From CBDCGJ01 sp965238305 (GTDB lineage: Bacteria; Pseudomonadota; Alphaproteobacteria; GCA-2731375): 64,000 nucleotides of DNA. Every line of letters starts with the position of its first letter. The stretch's first letter is position 1. Under the pieces are notes generated by a model. The model was not told where the DNA came from and searched no databases. It worked only from the letters and a program-made list of their open reading frames with translations. The stretch is taken from positions 4,402,001 through 4,466,000 of the forward strand of contig CBDEHK010000001.1 in NCBI GenBank assembly GCA_965238305.1. Direction: 5' to 3'. Position numbers and translations under genes: made by a program. Shown here in pieces: positions 44,491 through 52,585 of this stretch.

Positions 44491-45411
44491 ATGAAACGCC
44501 TTCTTACGACATTGGAACAGTGGCGGTCCGCCGAAGCGGTCGTGCATGAAGGCGGATATGCGCAGGCGGCCATGGCGCTCAATAAAAGCCAATCGTCGGT
44601 CAGCCATGCGGTGCGCGAGCTATCGGATCGCTTGGGGGTGGAGATATTTCAAGTCGTTGGGCGCAAAGCCGAACTAACGGCGGCCGGTGAAACCTTGATG
44701 CGGCGCGGAAACCGATTGCTGGACGACGCGCAAGAACTTGAAAATACCGCGGCGGCTTTGGCCAAAGGCCTAGACGTGGAACTGGGTATCGCGGTCGATG
44801 TCATTGCTCCTAATAATTTAGTTATCGATGCCTTGAACCGCTTCGCCAAAGTCGCACCGGTGACCCGGGTAGCAGTTCACGAAACGGTCCTTTCAGGGAC
44901 GGAAGAAGCTTTGATCGGCGGCCAGGTGGATTTAGGTATATCCGCCTTTACACCCTTGGGGTTTGTCGGTGTCCCATTGTTGACCGTAGAGTTTCTGGCC
45001 GTCGCCGCAGCCGATCATGCGCTACATCAGATCGATCGGGATTTGGATTTTGACGATCTTAGACAATATCGCCAGCTAGTGGTGCGCGATTCCGGGCGCG
45101 GTGACAAGGATGCCGGTTGGTTAGAAGCGCATCAACGGTGGACCTTCTCATCCTCGGCCAGTTCGTTGGAAGCTTTACGCGCCGGTTCTGGCTTTGCTTG
45201 GATTCCGGTCCATAAAATCACCCGCGAATTAGCGGATGGAAGCCTACGGCCATTGCGACTGAAAAATGGTGGTCGGCGAACGATAATGGTGCAAATTATC
45301 ATGTCGCCCGCAATAACCGAGGGGACCGGCGCGCGCGCGCTTGCTGACGCTTTTCTAGCTGCAGCCGCCGATTTACCGGATCTCACGATTGAAGGCATCA
45401 CGATAAAATGA
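44491..45411 (+). CDS. LysR-family transcriptional regulator
   Basis: A 306-residue LTTR with a helix-turn-helix (about 5-65; GGYAQAAMALNKSQSSVSHAVREL) and an effector domain (about 95-290). Divergent from azoR, so probably responds to quinones or electrophiles, as other azoR regulators do; that is inference. Its stop overlaps the glycerate kinase start (ATGA, 45408-45411). Confidence 0.92.
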   Translation: MKRLLTTLEQWRSAEAVVHEGGYAQAAMALNKSQSSVSHAVRELSDRLGVEIFQVVGRKAELTAAGETLMRRGNRLLDDAQELENTAAALAKGLDVELGIAVDVIAPNNLVIDALNRFAKVAPVTRVAVHETVLSGTEEALIGGQVDLGISAFTPLGFVGVPLLTVEFLAVAAADHALHQIDRDLDFDDLRQYRQLVVRDSGRGDKDAGWLEAHQRWTFSSSASSLEALRAGSGFAWIPVHKITRELADGSLRPLRLKNGGRRTIMVQIIMSPAITEGTGARALADAFLAAAADLPDLTIEGITIK

Positions 45412-46676
45412 CGAAATCCGATCCAAAAAAGATATTGTTGCAGCTTTGGCAAGCGGCCTTGGACGCTGCCGATCCCTTTAACGCCACTCAGGCGGCATTA
45501 CCGGTGAAACCTGACGGCCGTGTGGTTGTGATCGGAGCGGGCAAGGCCAGTGGGCGTATGGCGGAAGCGCTTGAAGCTGTTTGGGGTGCTGGATCCGGTC
45601 TCGTGGTGGTGCCGCACGGGTATGGCCGAAATTTGGCTGGCATTGAATTGCTTGAGGCAGCGCATCCGGTTCCCGATGCCGCGAGTACCCGGGCGGCGAC
45701 CCGGATATTGGCTTTGGCGCAAGCGCTGTCGGCCGACGACACACTTGTGTGTCTGATATCAGGCGGTGGCTCGGCGCTGCTCTCGGCGCCGGTTACGGGC
45801 GTGAGCGAAGCAGAAAAACGTCGAATCAACGAAGCACTATTAGCCAGTGGGGCACGAATACAAGATATGAACTGTGTCCGTAAACATCTTTCGGCAATCA
45901 AGGGCGGTCGCCTGGCCGTCGCCGCCGCGCCTGCGCATATCATAACGCTCGCGGTTTCCGACGTCGTCGGTGACGACCTGTCGGTCATCGCCTCTGGACC
46001 GACATCGGCCGATCCAACCACCAATGAAGAGGCGCTGGCGATCCTGTCCCGCTACGAAATTGACGTGCCAGCATCTGTAAGTCGGTATTTGCAGGCAGGT
46101 CATGAAACACCCAAGCCTGACAATCCGGTCTTTGGCGCCATGAGCGCGGAAATCGTCGTCAAACCAATTGACGTACTTGATGCCGTGGAACAGTGCGGTC
46201 GGGAGCTTGGCCTGAAAGTCCTAAATCTTGGCGATGCGATTGAAGGCGAAGCCCGCGAGGTCGGCAAAACTTTGGCAGGGATCGCCCATTCAATTCGCCA
46301 TCATCACCGACCAGCAATGCCACCCGCACTCATTCTGTCAGGTGGCGAGACCACAGTAACGGTTGCACAGGACGCTGATCCCGATGGCAAAGGCGGCCGC
46401 AATACCGAGTGCGCTCTTGGTTTCGCTTTGACTAGCCTTGGCGAGCAGGTGTTCGCATTATTTGCCGACACCGACGGGATCGACGGCAAAGGCGGGCACG
46501 CCGGCGCCTTTGTAACCCCGCGAACGTTAAATCAGGCACGAGAAAATAGCCTTGATGCGCAAGCTTTGTTAAACCGGAACAATAGCGCGGCGCTATTTGC
46601 GGCGACGGGTGACTTGATCACCACCGGTCCGACGGCAACCAATGTGAACGACTTTCGCGCCGTTCTGGTTTTGTGA
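45408..46676 (+). CDS. glycerate 2-kinase / MOFRL family protein
   Basis: A 422-residue protein of the GckA/TtuD family. The N-terminal DUF4147-type domain has VVVIGAGKASGRMAEALE and SGGGSALL; the C-terminal MOFRL domain has SGGETTVTV, GGRNTECAL and DTDGIDGKGGHAGAF. It phosphorylates D-glycerate in serine-cycle, glyoxylate or tartrate metabolism; some were once called hydroxypyruvate reductases. Coupled to the LysR gene by ATGA, which is unusual for a metabolic gene. Confidence 0.92.
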   Translation: MTKSDPKKILLQLWQAALDAADPFNATQAALPVKPDGRVVVIGAGKASGRMAEALEAVWGAGSGLVVVPHGYGRNLAGIELLEAAHPVPDAASTRAATRILALAQALSADDTLVCLISGGGSALLSAPVTGVSEAEKRRINEALLASGARIQDMNCVRKHLSAIKGGRLAVAAAPAHIITLAVSDVVGDDLSVIASGPTSADPTTNEEALAILSRYEIDVPASVSRYLQAGHETPKPDNPVFGAMSAEIVVKPIDVLDAVEQCGRELGLKVLNLGDAIEGEAREVGKTLAGIAHSIRHHHRPAMPPALILSGGETTVTVAQDADPDGKGGRNTECALGFALTSLGEQVFALFADTDGIDGKGGHAGAFVTPRTLNQARENSLDAQALLNRNNSAALFAATGDLITTGPTATNVNDFRAVLVL

Positions 46677-46762
46677 GAGCTGCACTTTATCAGATGCCTT
46701 GTATCATTGACGCAATCTGGCGCATGATATTGTTATAACGAGTGTGGGTTGGGGACGAGTTC

Positions 46763-47629
46763 ATGGCGCTTTCCAAGTCATCGGAAATTGCGGGCGCGAT
46801 AAAACTATTGCGGCCACAACAGTGGATAAAGAACGGTTTTGTGCTGGGTCCGTTGGTGTTCGCCGGCTTGTTCACTGACGTCAATGCTATCGTCCAAGCG
46901 TTAAGCGCGGTGATAATTTTTTGCGCCGGCTCCTCTTGCATCTATATTCTGAATGATCTGCGCGATATCGAAGAAGATCGCGTTCATCCAAAAAAATCGC
47001 AATCTCGCCCGCTCGCCGCCGGCACGGTATCGACCACCACTGCGTATATTCTACTGACAATATTTGTTGTTCTGACGATCGCCGGACTGTCGATGATGCC
47101 CGAGTTGATTTGGGTCATCGTTAGTTATGCGGTGATCAACCTCGCCTATTCCTATTATTTGAAGCGCCTACCAGTGATTGATATATTCTGCATCGCCGCC
47201 GGCTTTGTCTTGCGTGTCTATGCCGGTGCTGTCGCGATCCACGTCGACGCTTCGCCCTGGATGGTGGTGACGACATTGTCGTTGGCGCTTTATCTGGCTG
47301 CCATCAAACGGCGACAGGAATTGCTGCAAAGTGGCCACGAGGCGCGGCAGGTATTGTCCACCTATAGCGTCGCATTATTAGACAAATATGCAGAAATGGC
47401 GGCCATCAGCGCGCTGCTGTTTTACGGGCTTTACGTTTTCACGGTGCGCCCGGAGCTGGTTTATTCGCTGCCTTTCGTTTTGTTCGGCCTCTATCGCTAT
47501 TGGTATGTCGTCGAAATTCTGGCCAGCGGCGAATCGCCGACCGATACGTTAATGCGCGACTGGCCCTTACTGGCCACCGTGGTCGGTTGGATTACCGCTT
47601 GCGTCTGGGTGTTAAGTGCTGTCGATTAA
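46763..47629 (+). CDS. decaprenyl-phosphate phosphoribosyltransferase-like (UbiA family)
   Basis: About 288 residues with about eight to nine transmembrane helices. The first motif is ILNDLRDIEEDRVHPKK (Asp-rich metal site), preceded by LLRPQQWIKNGFV; SRPLAAGTVS follows. This matches the UbiA-family enzyme that joins 5-phosphoribosyl diphosphate to decaprenyl phosphate (mycobacterial Rv3806c), more than quinone prenyltransferases. The start at 46763 follows GGGGACGAG. It would supply the lipid-linked sugar used by the DprE1- and DprE2-like enzymes encoded on the opposite strand, with which its stop overlaps (TTAA). Confidence 0.9.
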   Translation: MALSKSSEIAGAIKLLRPQQWIKNGFVLGPLVFAGLFTDVNAIVQALSAVIIFCAGSSCIYILNDLRDIEEDRVHPKKSQSRPLAAGTVSTTTAYILLTIFVVLTIAGLSMMPELIWVIVSYAVINLAYSYYLKRLPVIDIFCIAAGFVLRVYAGAVAIHVDASPWMVVTTLSLALYLAAIKRRQELLQSGHEARQVLSTYSVALLDKYAEMAAISALLFYGLYVFTVRPELVYSLPFVLFGLYRYWYVVEILASGESPTDTLMRDWPLLATVVGWITACVWVLSAVD

Positions 47630-48369
47630 AGCTTGGTGCGATGAAAAGCAAAGGTCGGCAGATGGCGAATAATCATCATCACCAGCCACCAGATCGGTTT
47701 GCTGTAAACCAACCGGCCTTTGTGCGCGGTCATGGATTTGTCGATTACCGCTGCAACCTCATCCGCGGTTGACCAAAATAGTCCGCCTTTTTTCATCCCA
47801 TCGGTCATTGGTGTATCGACAAAGCCGGGGCGGATTTCAACCACATTCACGTCACTTTGGGCGAAACGATGGGCCAATCCTTCCAAAAACGTCGACAGCG
47901 CCGCTTTGCTGGCGCCATAGACATAATTTGATTGACGCCCGCGCATTGCTGCAACGGAGGTAATGGCCGCAATCGTGCCCCGACCCTCGCTTTCGAAATA
48001 TTTGGAAAAACACAATAACCAGGTGATCGCGCTCGTCGCGTTTGTGGACAAAGTTGCCACCGCCAAAGCCGGTTCGGTATCGATCTCACTTTGCGCCGCC
48101 ATCGTGCCATAAGCCAATAGAACCTGGGTCGGCGTTGCTTGCGCGATAATCTGGGCGAATTGTTCTTCTATGGCAGCTATGTCGGCCAAATCCATAGCAA
48201 TGGCCGTGACTTCAGCTGCTCCGATGGCGAGCAAGTTAGTCTTGATCGCGTCGAGCCGCATCTCATCCCGTGCCAATAATATTATCTGATCACCGGTCGC
48301 GGCACGGCGATTGGCATAGGCTTCCGCCATCGCCGAGGTCGCGCCTATAATTACTGTCGTTTCACTCAC
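47626..48369 (-). CDS. dprE2: DprE2-like SDR, decaprenylphosphoryl-2-keto-ribose reductase
   Basis: About 247 residues. Short-chain dehydrogenase with NAD site VIIGATSAMAEAYA and the YGASK active site (catalytic Tyr and Lys). Near the C terminus VMMIIRHLPTFAF resembles the mycobacterial DprE2 ending. It should reduce the keto intermediate made by DprE1 to the arabinose form. It starts at a GTG that overlaps the dprE1 stop (GTGA) and is preceded by GGAGGC, so the two are tightly coupled. Product and cofactor are inferred from the pair. Confidence 0.88.
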   Translation of the reverse strand: MSETTVIIGATSAMAEAYANRRAATGDQIILLARDEMRLDAIKTNLLAIGAAEVTAIAMDLADIAAIEEQFAQIIAQATPTQVLLAYGTMAAQSEIDTEPALAVATLSTNATSAITWLLCFSKYFESEGRGTIAAITSVAAMRGRQSNYVYGASKAALSTFLEGLAHRFAQSDVNVVEIRPGFVDTPMTDGMKKGGLFWSTADEVAAVIDKSMTAHKGRLVYSKPIWWLVMMIIRHLPTFAFHRTKL

Positions 48370-49721
48370 TCGTTTGCCTCCAATACGCGGGCCCAAAAGG
48401 CACTCATGATTTTTGGATCACGGGCTGCTTCAATATCCCGCCAGCCGGGATATTGTCGGCGGAACAGCGCCCCCGGAATGCGGCCATCCTTGGCGGTATA
48501 ATGACGACCGCCATGGGCGTCGGTAATGTCGTCCAATTCGGCAAACAACGCCAACGTCTTCGCTCCCTTATTGGCAAAATCCAGGGCCAAAGTCACACCA
48601 GGCGTCGGAAACGACAATGTTCCACGTGAAACATTATCGCCAAAAGTTTTTAACACGGTCAGGAAAGAGGCGGCGCCGGATTGTCTAATCCGATGCAACA
48701 GCGCGGCAATGCCGGCCCGGGCTTGTTCATGCGGGATCACGCACTGAAACTGATACATGCCGTCCCGCCCATACATCCGATTCCAATCGCCGATCGCATC
48801 CAGGGGATAAAAGAAGCTGTTATAATGTTTTTGCACTTTGCGGCCGCGGCCATGGCGCCAAAAATAAAGGTTGTTGAAAGCGCTAACGCTCCATTTGTTC
48901 AAAAAGAAACCCGGCATGGTGATCGGAACGCTAGGGCCACCGGCTGTTTTGTGCGGTTCCAAAACGCCGGTGTCTGAGAAGTTGGCGCGGGAGAATATTC
49001 CTCTGCCCGCATGGCTGCCCGTTGAAGTGCAGTCGAGCCAACTGACCGTGTAATCATAACCCTGGCTTTCTTCCGCCAAGGCAAAATATCCGTCGAGATC
49101 GTCAAACGGCAGATCTTCGACATCCAGATATGCGCTTTTGATTGGTTTCAACTGTAATTCGACCCAGGTGATCAAACCAGAGAGACCCAGCCCGCCAATC
49201 GTATGATCAAAAAGCTCGGTATTTTCATCTGGCGTCAAGGTCAACACTTCCGGCTGGTCGCTGCGGAGCAAACCTAATGCCCGCAGATGCTGGCCAAAAC
49301 TGCCGGAAACATGGTGGTCTTTGCCATGCACATCATTCGCTACCGCTCCCGCCAGGGTAACGAATTTTGTTCCCGGTGTGACTGGCAGGAACCAGCCCTT
49401 CGGGACCGCAACCCGCAACAGCGCATCCAAGGTCAGGCCGGCTTCGGCCCGAATGACGCCCGTTTCCCAATCCGCCGCCTGCAAGCGATTGAGGCGATGG
49501 AAATCGATCAGGCCGGCGCCCGGGTTCAAACAACTATCACCATATGACCGTCCTTTGCCAAAACCCAAATAGCTATCGGGAATATCATCAAGATGGGTGG
49601 CCGACAATTGGTCCGCAAATGTCGGTGTCCATACCTGATGGCGGCCCCGGACAACTTGTCCCCAAGATCGATAATCATCGCTTTCAAATATGATCGCGGA
49701 ACGCGGCACAGAATTTCCCAT
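48366..49721 (-). CDS. dprE1: DprE1-like FAD oxidase of decaprenylphosphoryl ribose
   Basis: A 451-residue FAD-linked oxidase with DprE1 signatures: FGKGRSYGDSCLN, NDVHGKDHHVSGSFG, FFYPLD with WNRMYG, VLKTFG and HYTAKDGR. It oxidises C2 of the lipid-linked ribose. In the segment LSFPTPGVTLALDF, the residue aligned with Cys387 of the M. tuberculosis enzyme (as I recall it) is Ala, and the Lys of YTAKDGR is kept. No signal peptide. First gene of a two-gene unit with dprE2. Confidence 0.92.
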   Translation of the reverse strand: MGNSVPRSAIIFESDDYRSWGQVVRGRHQVWTPTFADQLSATHLDDIPDSYLGFGKGRSYGDSCLNPGAGLIDFHRLNRLQAADWETGVIRAEAGLTLDALLRVAVPKGWFLPVTPGTKFVTLAGAVANDVHGKDHHVSGSFGQHLRALGLLRSDQPEVLTLTPDENTELFDHTIGGLGLSGLITWVELQLKPIKSAYLDVEDLPFDDLDGYFALAEESQGYDYTVSWLDCTSTGSHAGRGIFSRANFSDTGVLEPHKTAGGPSVPITMPGFFLNKWSVSAFNNLYFWRHGRGRKVQKHYNSFFYPLDAIGDWNRMYGRDGMYQFQCVIPHEQARAGIAALLHRIRQSGAASFLTVLKTFGDNVSRGTLSFPTPGVTLALDFANKGAKTLALFAELDDITDAHGGRHYTAKDGRIPGALFRRQYPGWRDIEAARDPKIMSAFWARVLEANE

Positions 49722-49842
49722 ACAAAATTAACCAGCGCTATTCTAGTAGACAATGGACCGAAACGGAACGCAGGATCTGGTTTGAATTTCGGGCGCGAAA
49801 TCGGTTAGGTTTGAGCGCAATTTTGGATAAGGAAAAATGGAC

Positions 49843-50868
49843 ATGAAAATCGATGCAGGGCTGGGCACGGAATTCGGCAATGTGAGCGAAAACGCCAAAC
49901 GGCTGGAAGAACTGGGCTATGACGGCATTATGACGGCGGAAATGGCCCATGATCCGTTCCTGCCCCTGATGCTAGCGGCCGAACATACCGAACGGGTCGA
50001 GATCATGACGTCGATTGCGGTGGCATTTGCCCGCAATCCGATGATCCTGGCCAATCTCGCTCATGATCTGAATGTCTATTCGAAGGGCAGGTTTACGCTT
50101 GGTCTGGGTTCGCAAATTCGCCCCCATATCACCAACCGTTTTTCCATGCCGTGGTCAAGCCCGGCGGCGCGCATGAAAGAAATGATCGAAGCGATCCAGG
50201 CGATCTGGGCCTGCTGGTATGACGGCGCGCCGCTGCATTACAAAGGCAAGTTCTATTCTCACACCCTAATGACGCCGATGTTTACGCCGACCGACACCCA
50301 ATACGGCAAGCCGAAGATCATCCTTGCCGCGGTTGGTCCAAAGATGACGGAAACCGCGGCGCAGGTCGCCGACGGTCTGATCATTCATTCCTTCAGCACC
50401 GAAAAATATCTGCGTGAAGTCACCATACCGGCGGTCGAAAAAGGCCTGGCTGAAAGCGGACGCAAACGCGAAGATTTCCAGTTCAGCTTCCCCACCTTCG
50501 CCGTCACCGGCAGCACGGAAGAAGAATTCGAAGCCGCGAAAGTCGCGACCTGCAAACGCATTGCTTTTTATGGCTCCACCCCGGCCTACAAAGGCGTATT
50601 GGATATCCACGGTTGGGGCGATCTGCAACCGGAATTGAACCGACTGTCGAAGATCGATCGTTGGGACGAAATGGGCACCCTGATCACTGACGACATCCTG
50701 AACACCTTCGCGGTGGTTGGTGAGCCCGCGGACGTCGTCAAAGGCATCAAAGGACGCTATGGCGACATCATCGACCGGGTCACTCTGGGTTTCCTGGATA
50801 AGTCGTTAGATAACGTGCCGGAACTAATCAAGCTGATTTCGCCAGGGGCTTCAGGCCGCCGACATTGA
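49843..50868 (+). CDS. LLM-class flavin/F420-type oxidoreductase (TIGR03617-like)
   Basis: About 341 residues, luciferase-like monooxygenase fold. Conserved segments are ELGYDGIMTAEMAHDPF, NLAHDLNVYSKGRFTLGLGSQIRPHI and ILAAVGPKMTETAAQVADGLI. It resembles the group annotated as F420-dependent (MSMEG_2256 type), common in mycobacteria. The ATG at 49843 is nine bases after AAGGA; an ATG six bases earlier is the alternative. Its last 41 bases overlap the ureG end on the other strand. Cofactor not provable from sequence. Confidence 0.88.
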   Translation: MKIDAGLGTEFGNVSENAKRLEELGYDGIMTAEMAHDPFLPLMLAAEHTERVEIMTSIAVAFARNPMILANLAHDLNVYSKGRFTLGLGSQIRPHITNRFSMPWSSPAARMKEMIEAIQAIWACWYDGAPLHYKGKFYSHTLMTPMFTPTDTQYGKPKIILAAVGPKMTETAAQVADGLIIHSFSTEKYLREVTIPAVEKGLAESGRKREDFQFSFPTFAVTGSTEEEFEAAKVATCKRIAFYGSTPAYKGVLDIHGWGDLQPELNRLSKIDRWDEMGTLITDDILNTFAVVGEPADVVKGIKGRYGDIIDRVTLGFLDKSLDNVPELIKLISPGASGRRH

Positions 50869-51451
50869 TGATAAATTGCACTACTTCGTCCAACCCAGTG
50901 TGATCTTTTAGGTTGCTGAAGATGAACGGTCGGTCCCCCCGCATTTTCCGGGCATCGCGGTCCATCACTTCTAAATCGGCACCGACATAAGGCGCGAGGT
51001 CGATCTTGTTGATCAGCAACAGATCGGACCGGGTGATGCCCGGTCCGCCCTTGCGCGGGATTTTGTCGCCAGCAGAAACATCGATGACATAAATCGTAAT
51101 ATCCGCCAGTTCCGGGGAGAAGGTCGCCGAAAGATTGTCGCCACCACTTTCGATGAAGACCGCCTCCAGATCGGTAAACCTGGCCGCCATCTCTTCGACC
51201 GCCGCCAAATTGATCGAGGCGTCTTCGCGGATCGCCGTATGCGGACAACCACCGGTTTCCACCCCCATAATCCGCGCTGGCTCCAGCGCGCCTGAACAGG
51301 TGAGAAATTCCGCATCCTCCCGGGTGTAGATATCGTTGGTGATTGCGGCGATGCGGTAATCGTCCCGCATCGCCTTGCACAAACTATCCAACAAGGCAGT
51401 TTTGCCGGAACCGACCGGCCCGCCAATGCCGATGCGTAGGGGTGATGTCAT
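50828..51451 (-). CDS. ureG: urease accessory GTPase UreG
   Basis: A 207-residue SIMIBI GTPase that powers nickel insertion into urease. P-loop GGPVGSGKTALLDSL, ESGGDNLSATFSPELAD and the conserved INKIDLAPYVG segment. The metal site includes the CxH-type TGGCPHTAIREDAS. Last gene of the urea operon. Overlaps ureF by four bases (ATGA, 51448-51451) and the convergent LLM gene by 41 bases. Confidence 0.97.
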   Translation of the reverse strand: MTSPLRIGIGGPVGSGKTALLDSLCKAMRDDYRIAAITNDIYTREDAEFLTCSGALEPARIMGVETGGCPHTAIREDASINLAAVEEMAARFTDLEAVFIESGGDNLSATFSPELADITIYVIDVSAGDKIPRKGGPGITRSDLLLINKIDLAPYVGADLEVMDRDARKMRGDRPFIFSNLKDHTGLDEVVQFIINVGGLKPLAKSA

Positions 51452-52095
51452 GATCTGAATAACCTCGTATATTGTGTTTCGTGTTTCATACTTGTCCAGT
51501 CGACCCGGAAGGCGGCGCCGCCGATATCCGCCGGATCGCGTGCGATTGCAGCTTCGGCGGCCTGGATGATGACGTCTTGCAGGTGCGCCGTGACAATTTG
51601 CCCATCGGTTTGCCCCAGTGGGATCAGACGCACCGCCGCTGAAATCAAATTCGACGCCATCGCATGCAGGAACGCCACTAACGCCGGCTGCAATGGGGCC
51701 TTGATCTGGGCTGCCGCATGACCGACCGCGACCGCATAGGCGACTTTGTCCGGCAATTCATCACCAATGCCGGGAGACGCCGCCTGTACGGTTTTGCCGA
51801 ATGCGGCCCCTTGCATGGCCGCTTCCAGGCTCATTTCTGAAGTACCCCTATGGGCGTGACCGAAGGCGACGGCTTGTTCCAATTGACCGCGCCAGGCCAT
51901 TGAAATGAGCGCCGCATCGATCCGGCCCGAACCATGTAAGACAATCCCTTCGACCCATTCTTGCAAAGTCGCACGATCACGAATGTCGCCATTTTCGACC
52001 GCGAATTCGATGCCGTGGGAATAAGCAAAAGCACCAACCGGAAAAGCCGGCGACAGCCACGTCATCAGTTTATAGAGCGCTTCATCCGTGAGCAT
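51448..52095 (-). CDS. ureF: urease accessory protein UreF
   Basis: About 215 residues. Features include LMTWLSPAFPVGAFAYSHGIEFAVE near the start and SNLISAAVRLIPLGQTDGQ near the end. UreF works with UreD and UreG in assembling the nickel centre. The ATG at 52095 is chosen because family homology begins there; the frame is open to 52197 inside ureE. It overlaps the ureE end by 14 bases. Confidence 0.95.
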   Translation of the reverse strand: MLTDEALYKLMTWLSPAFPVGAFAYSHGIEFAVENGDIRDRATLQEWVEGIVLHGSGRIDAALISMAWRGQLEQAVAFGHAHRGTSEMSLEAAMQGAAFGKTVQAASPGIGDELPDKVAYAVAVGHAAAQIKAPLQPALVAFLHAMASNLISAAVRLIPLGQTDGQIVTAHLQDVIIQAAEAAIARDPADIGGAAFRVDWTSMKHETQYTRLFRS

Positions 52096-52585
52096 GATCA
52101 TGCCCGTCAATTTCATGCCAATGGTCGTCCCCGTGACCATGGCCACCACCAGCGGAATAAGCGCCCGGCTCCGGCGCAAAAGGCGCAACCTTAGCATCCA
52201 CCACCGCCCCCAGACCGATCAGCATTTCCGTTAGCACCGGATCTTTACGAATACGCACGGCGCCATTGTCGAGTATCTGTACCGGCGTATGCCGATTGCC
52301 AATATGCCAGGCCAGGCGAGCGGTATGAGCGACATCGCTGCCTATTGCATCCGTGACCGCTTCCGCCGCCGCCAATACCTCGATGGCACCACCGCCTTCT
52401 ATGGCCAGAAAATCACCGTGGTTCATCAACACCGCATGGGGTAGATCGAGCAGGAAATGCTCGCCCCCGTCGTCGCTCAAACGAATGCGCCGCTTGTGCC
52501 GGTCGGCAAAAGCCAGCGTGATGGTGGCGATAATTTCCAACGACGGCGCTTCCGCCGCGGGATGATGGCTAATGGCCCGACGCAT
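52082..52585 (-). CDS. ureE: urease nickel metallochaperone UreE
   Basis: A 167-residue nickel chaperone. The N-terminal peptide-binding and C-terminal metal-binding domains are present (WHIGNRHTPVQI contains the conserved His). A long His-rich tail (GHGHGDDHWHEIDGHDHAHG) binds extra nickel, as in Klebsiella UreE. Starts at an ATG overlapping the ureC stop (TGATG). Confidence 0.95.
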   Translation of the reverse strand: MRRAISHHPAAEAPSLEIIATITLAFADRHKRRIRLSDDGGEHFLLDLPHAVLMNHGDFLAIEGGGAIEVLAAAEAVTDAIGSDVAHTARLAWHIGNRHTPVQILDNGAVRIRKDPVLTEMLIGLGAVVDAKVAPFAPEPGAYSAGGGHGHGDDHWHEIDGHDHAHG

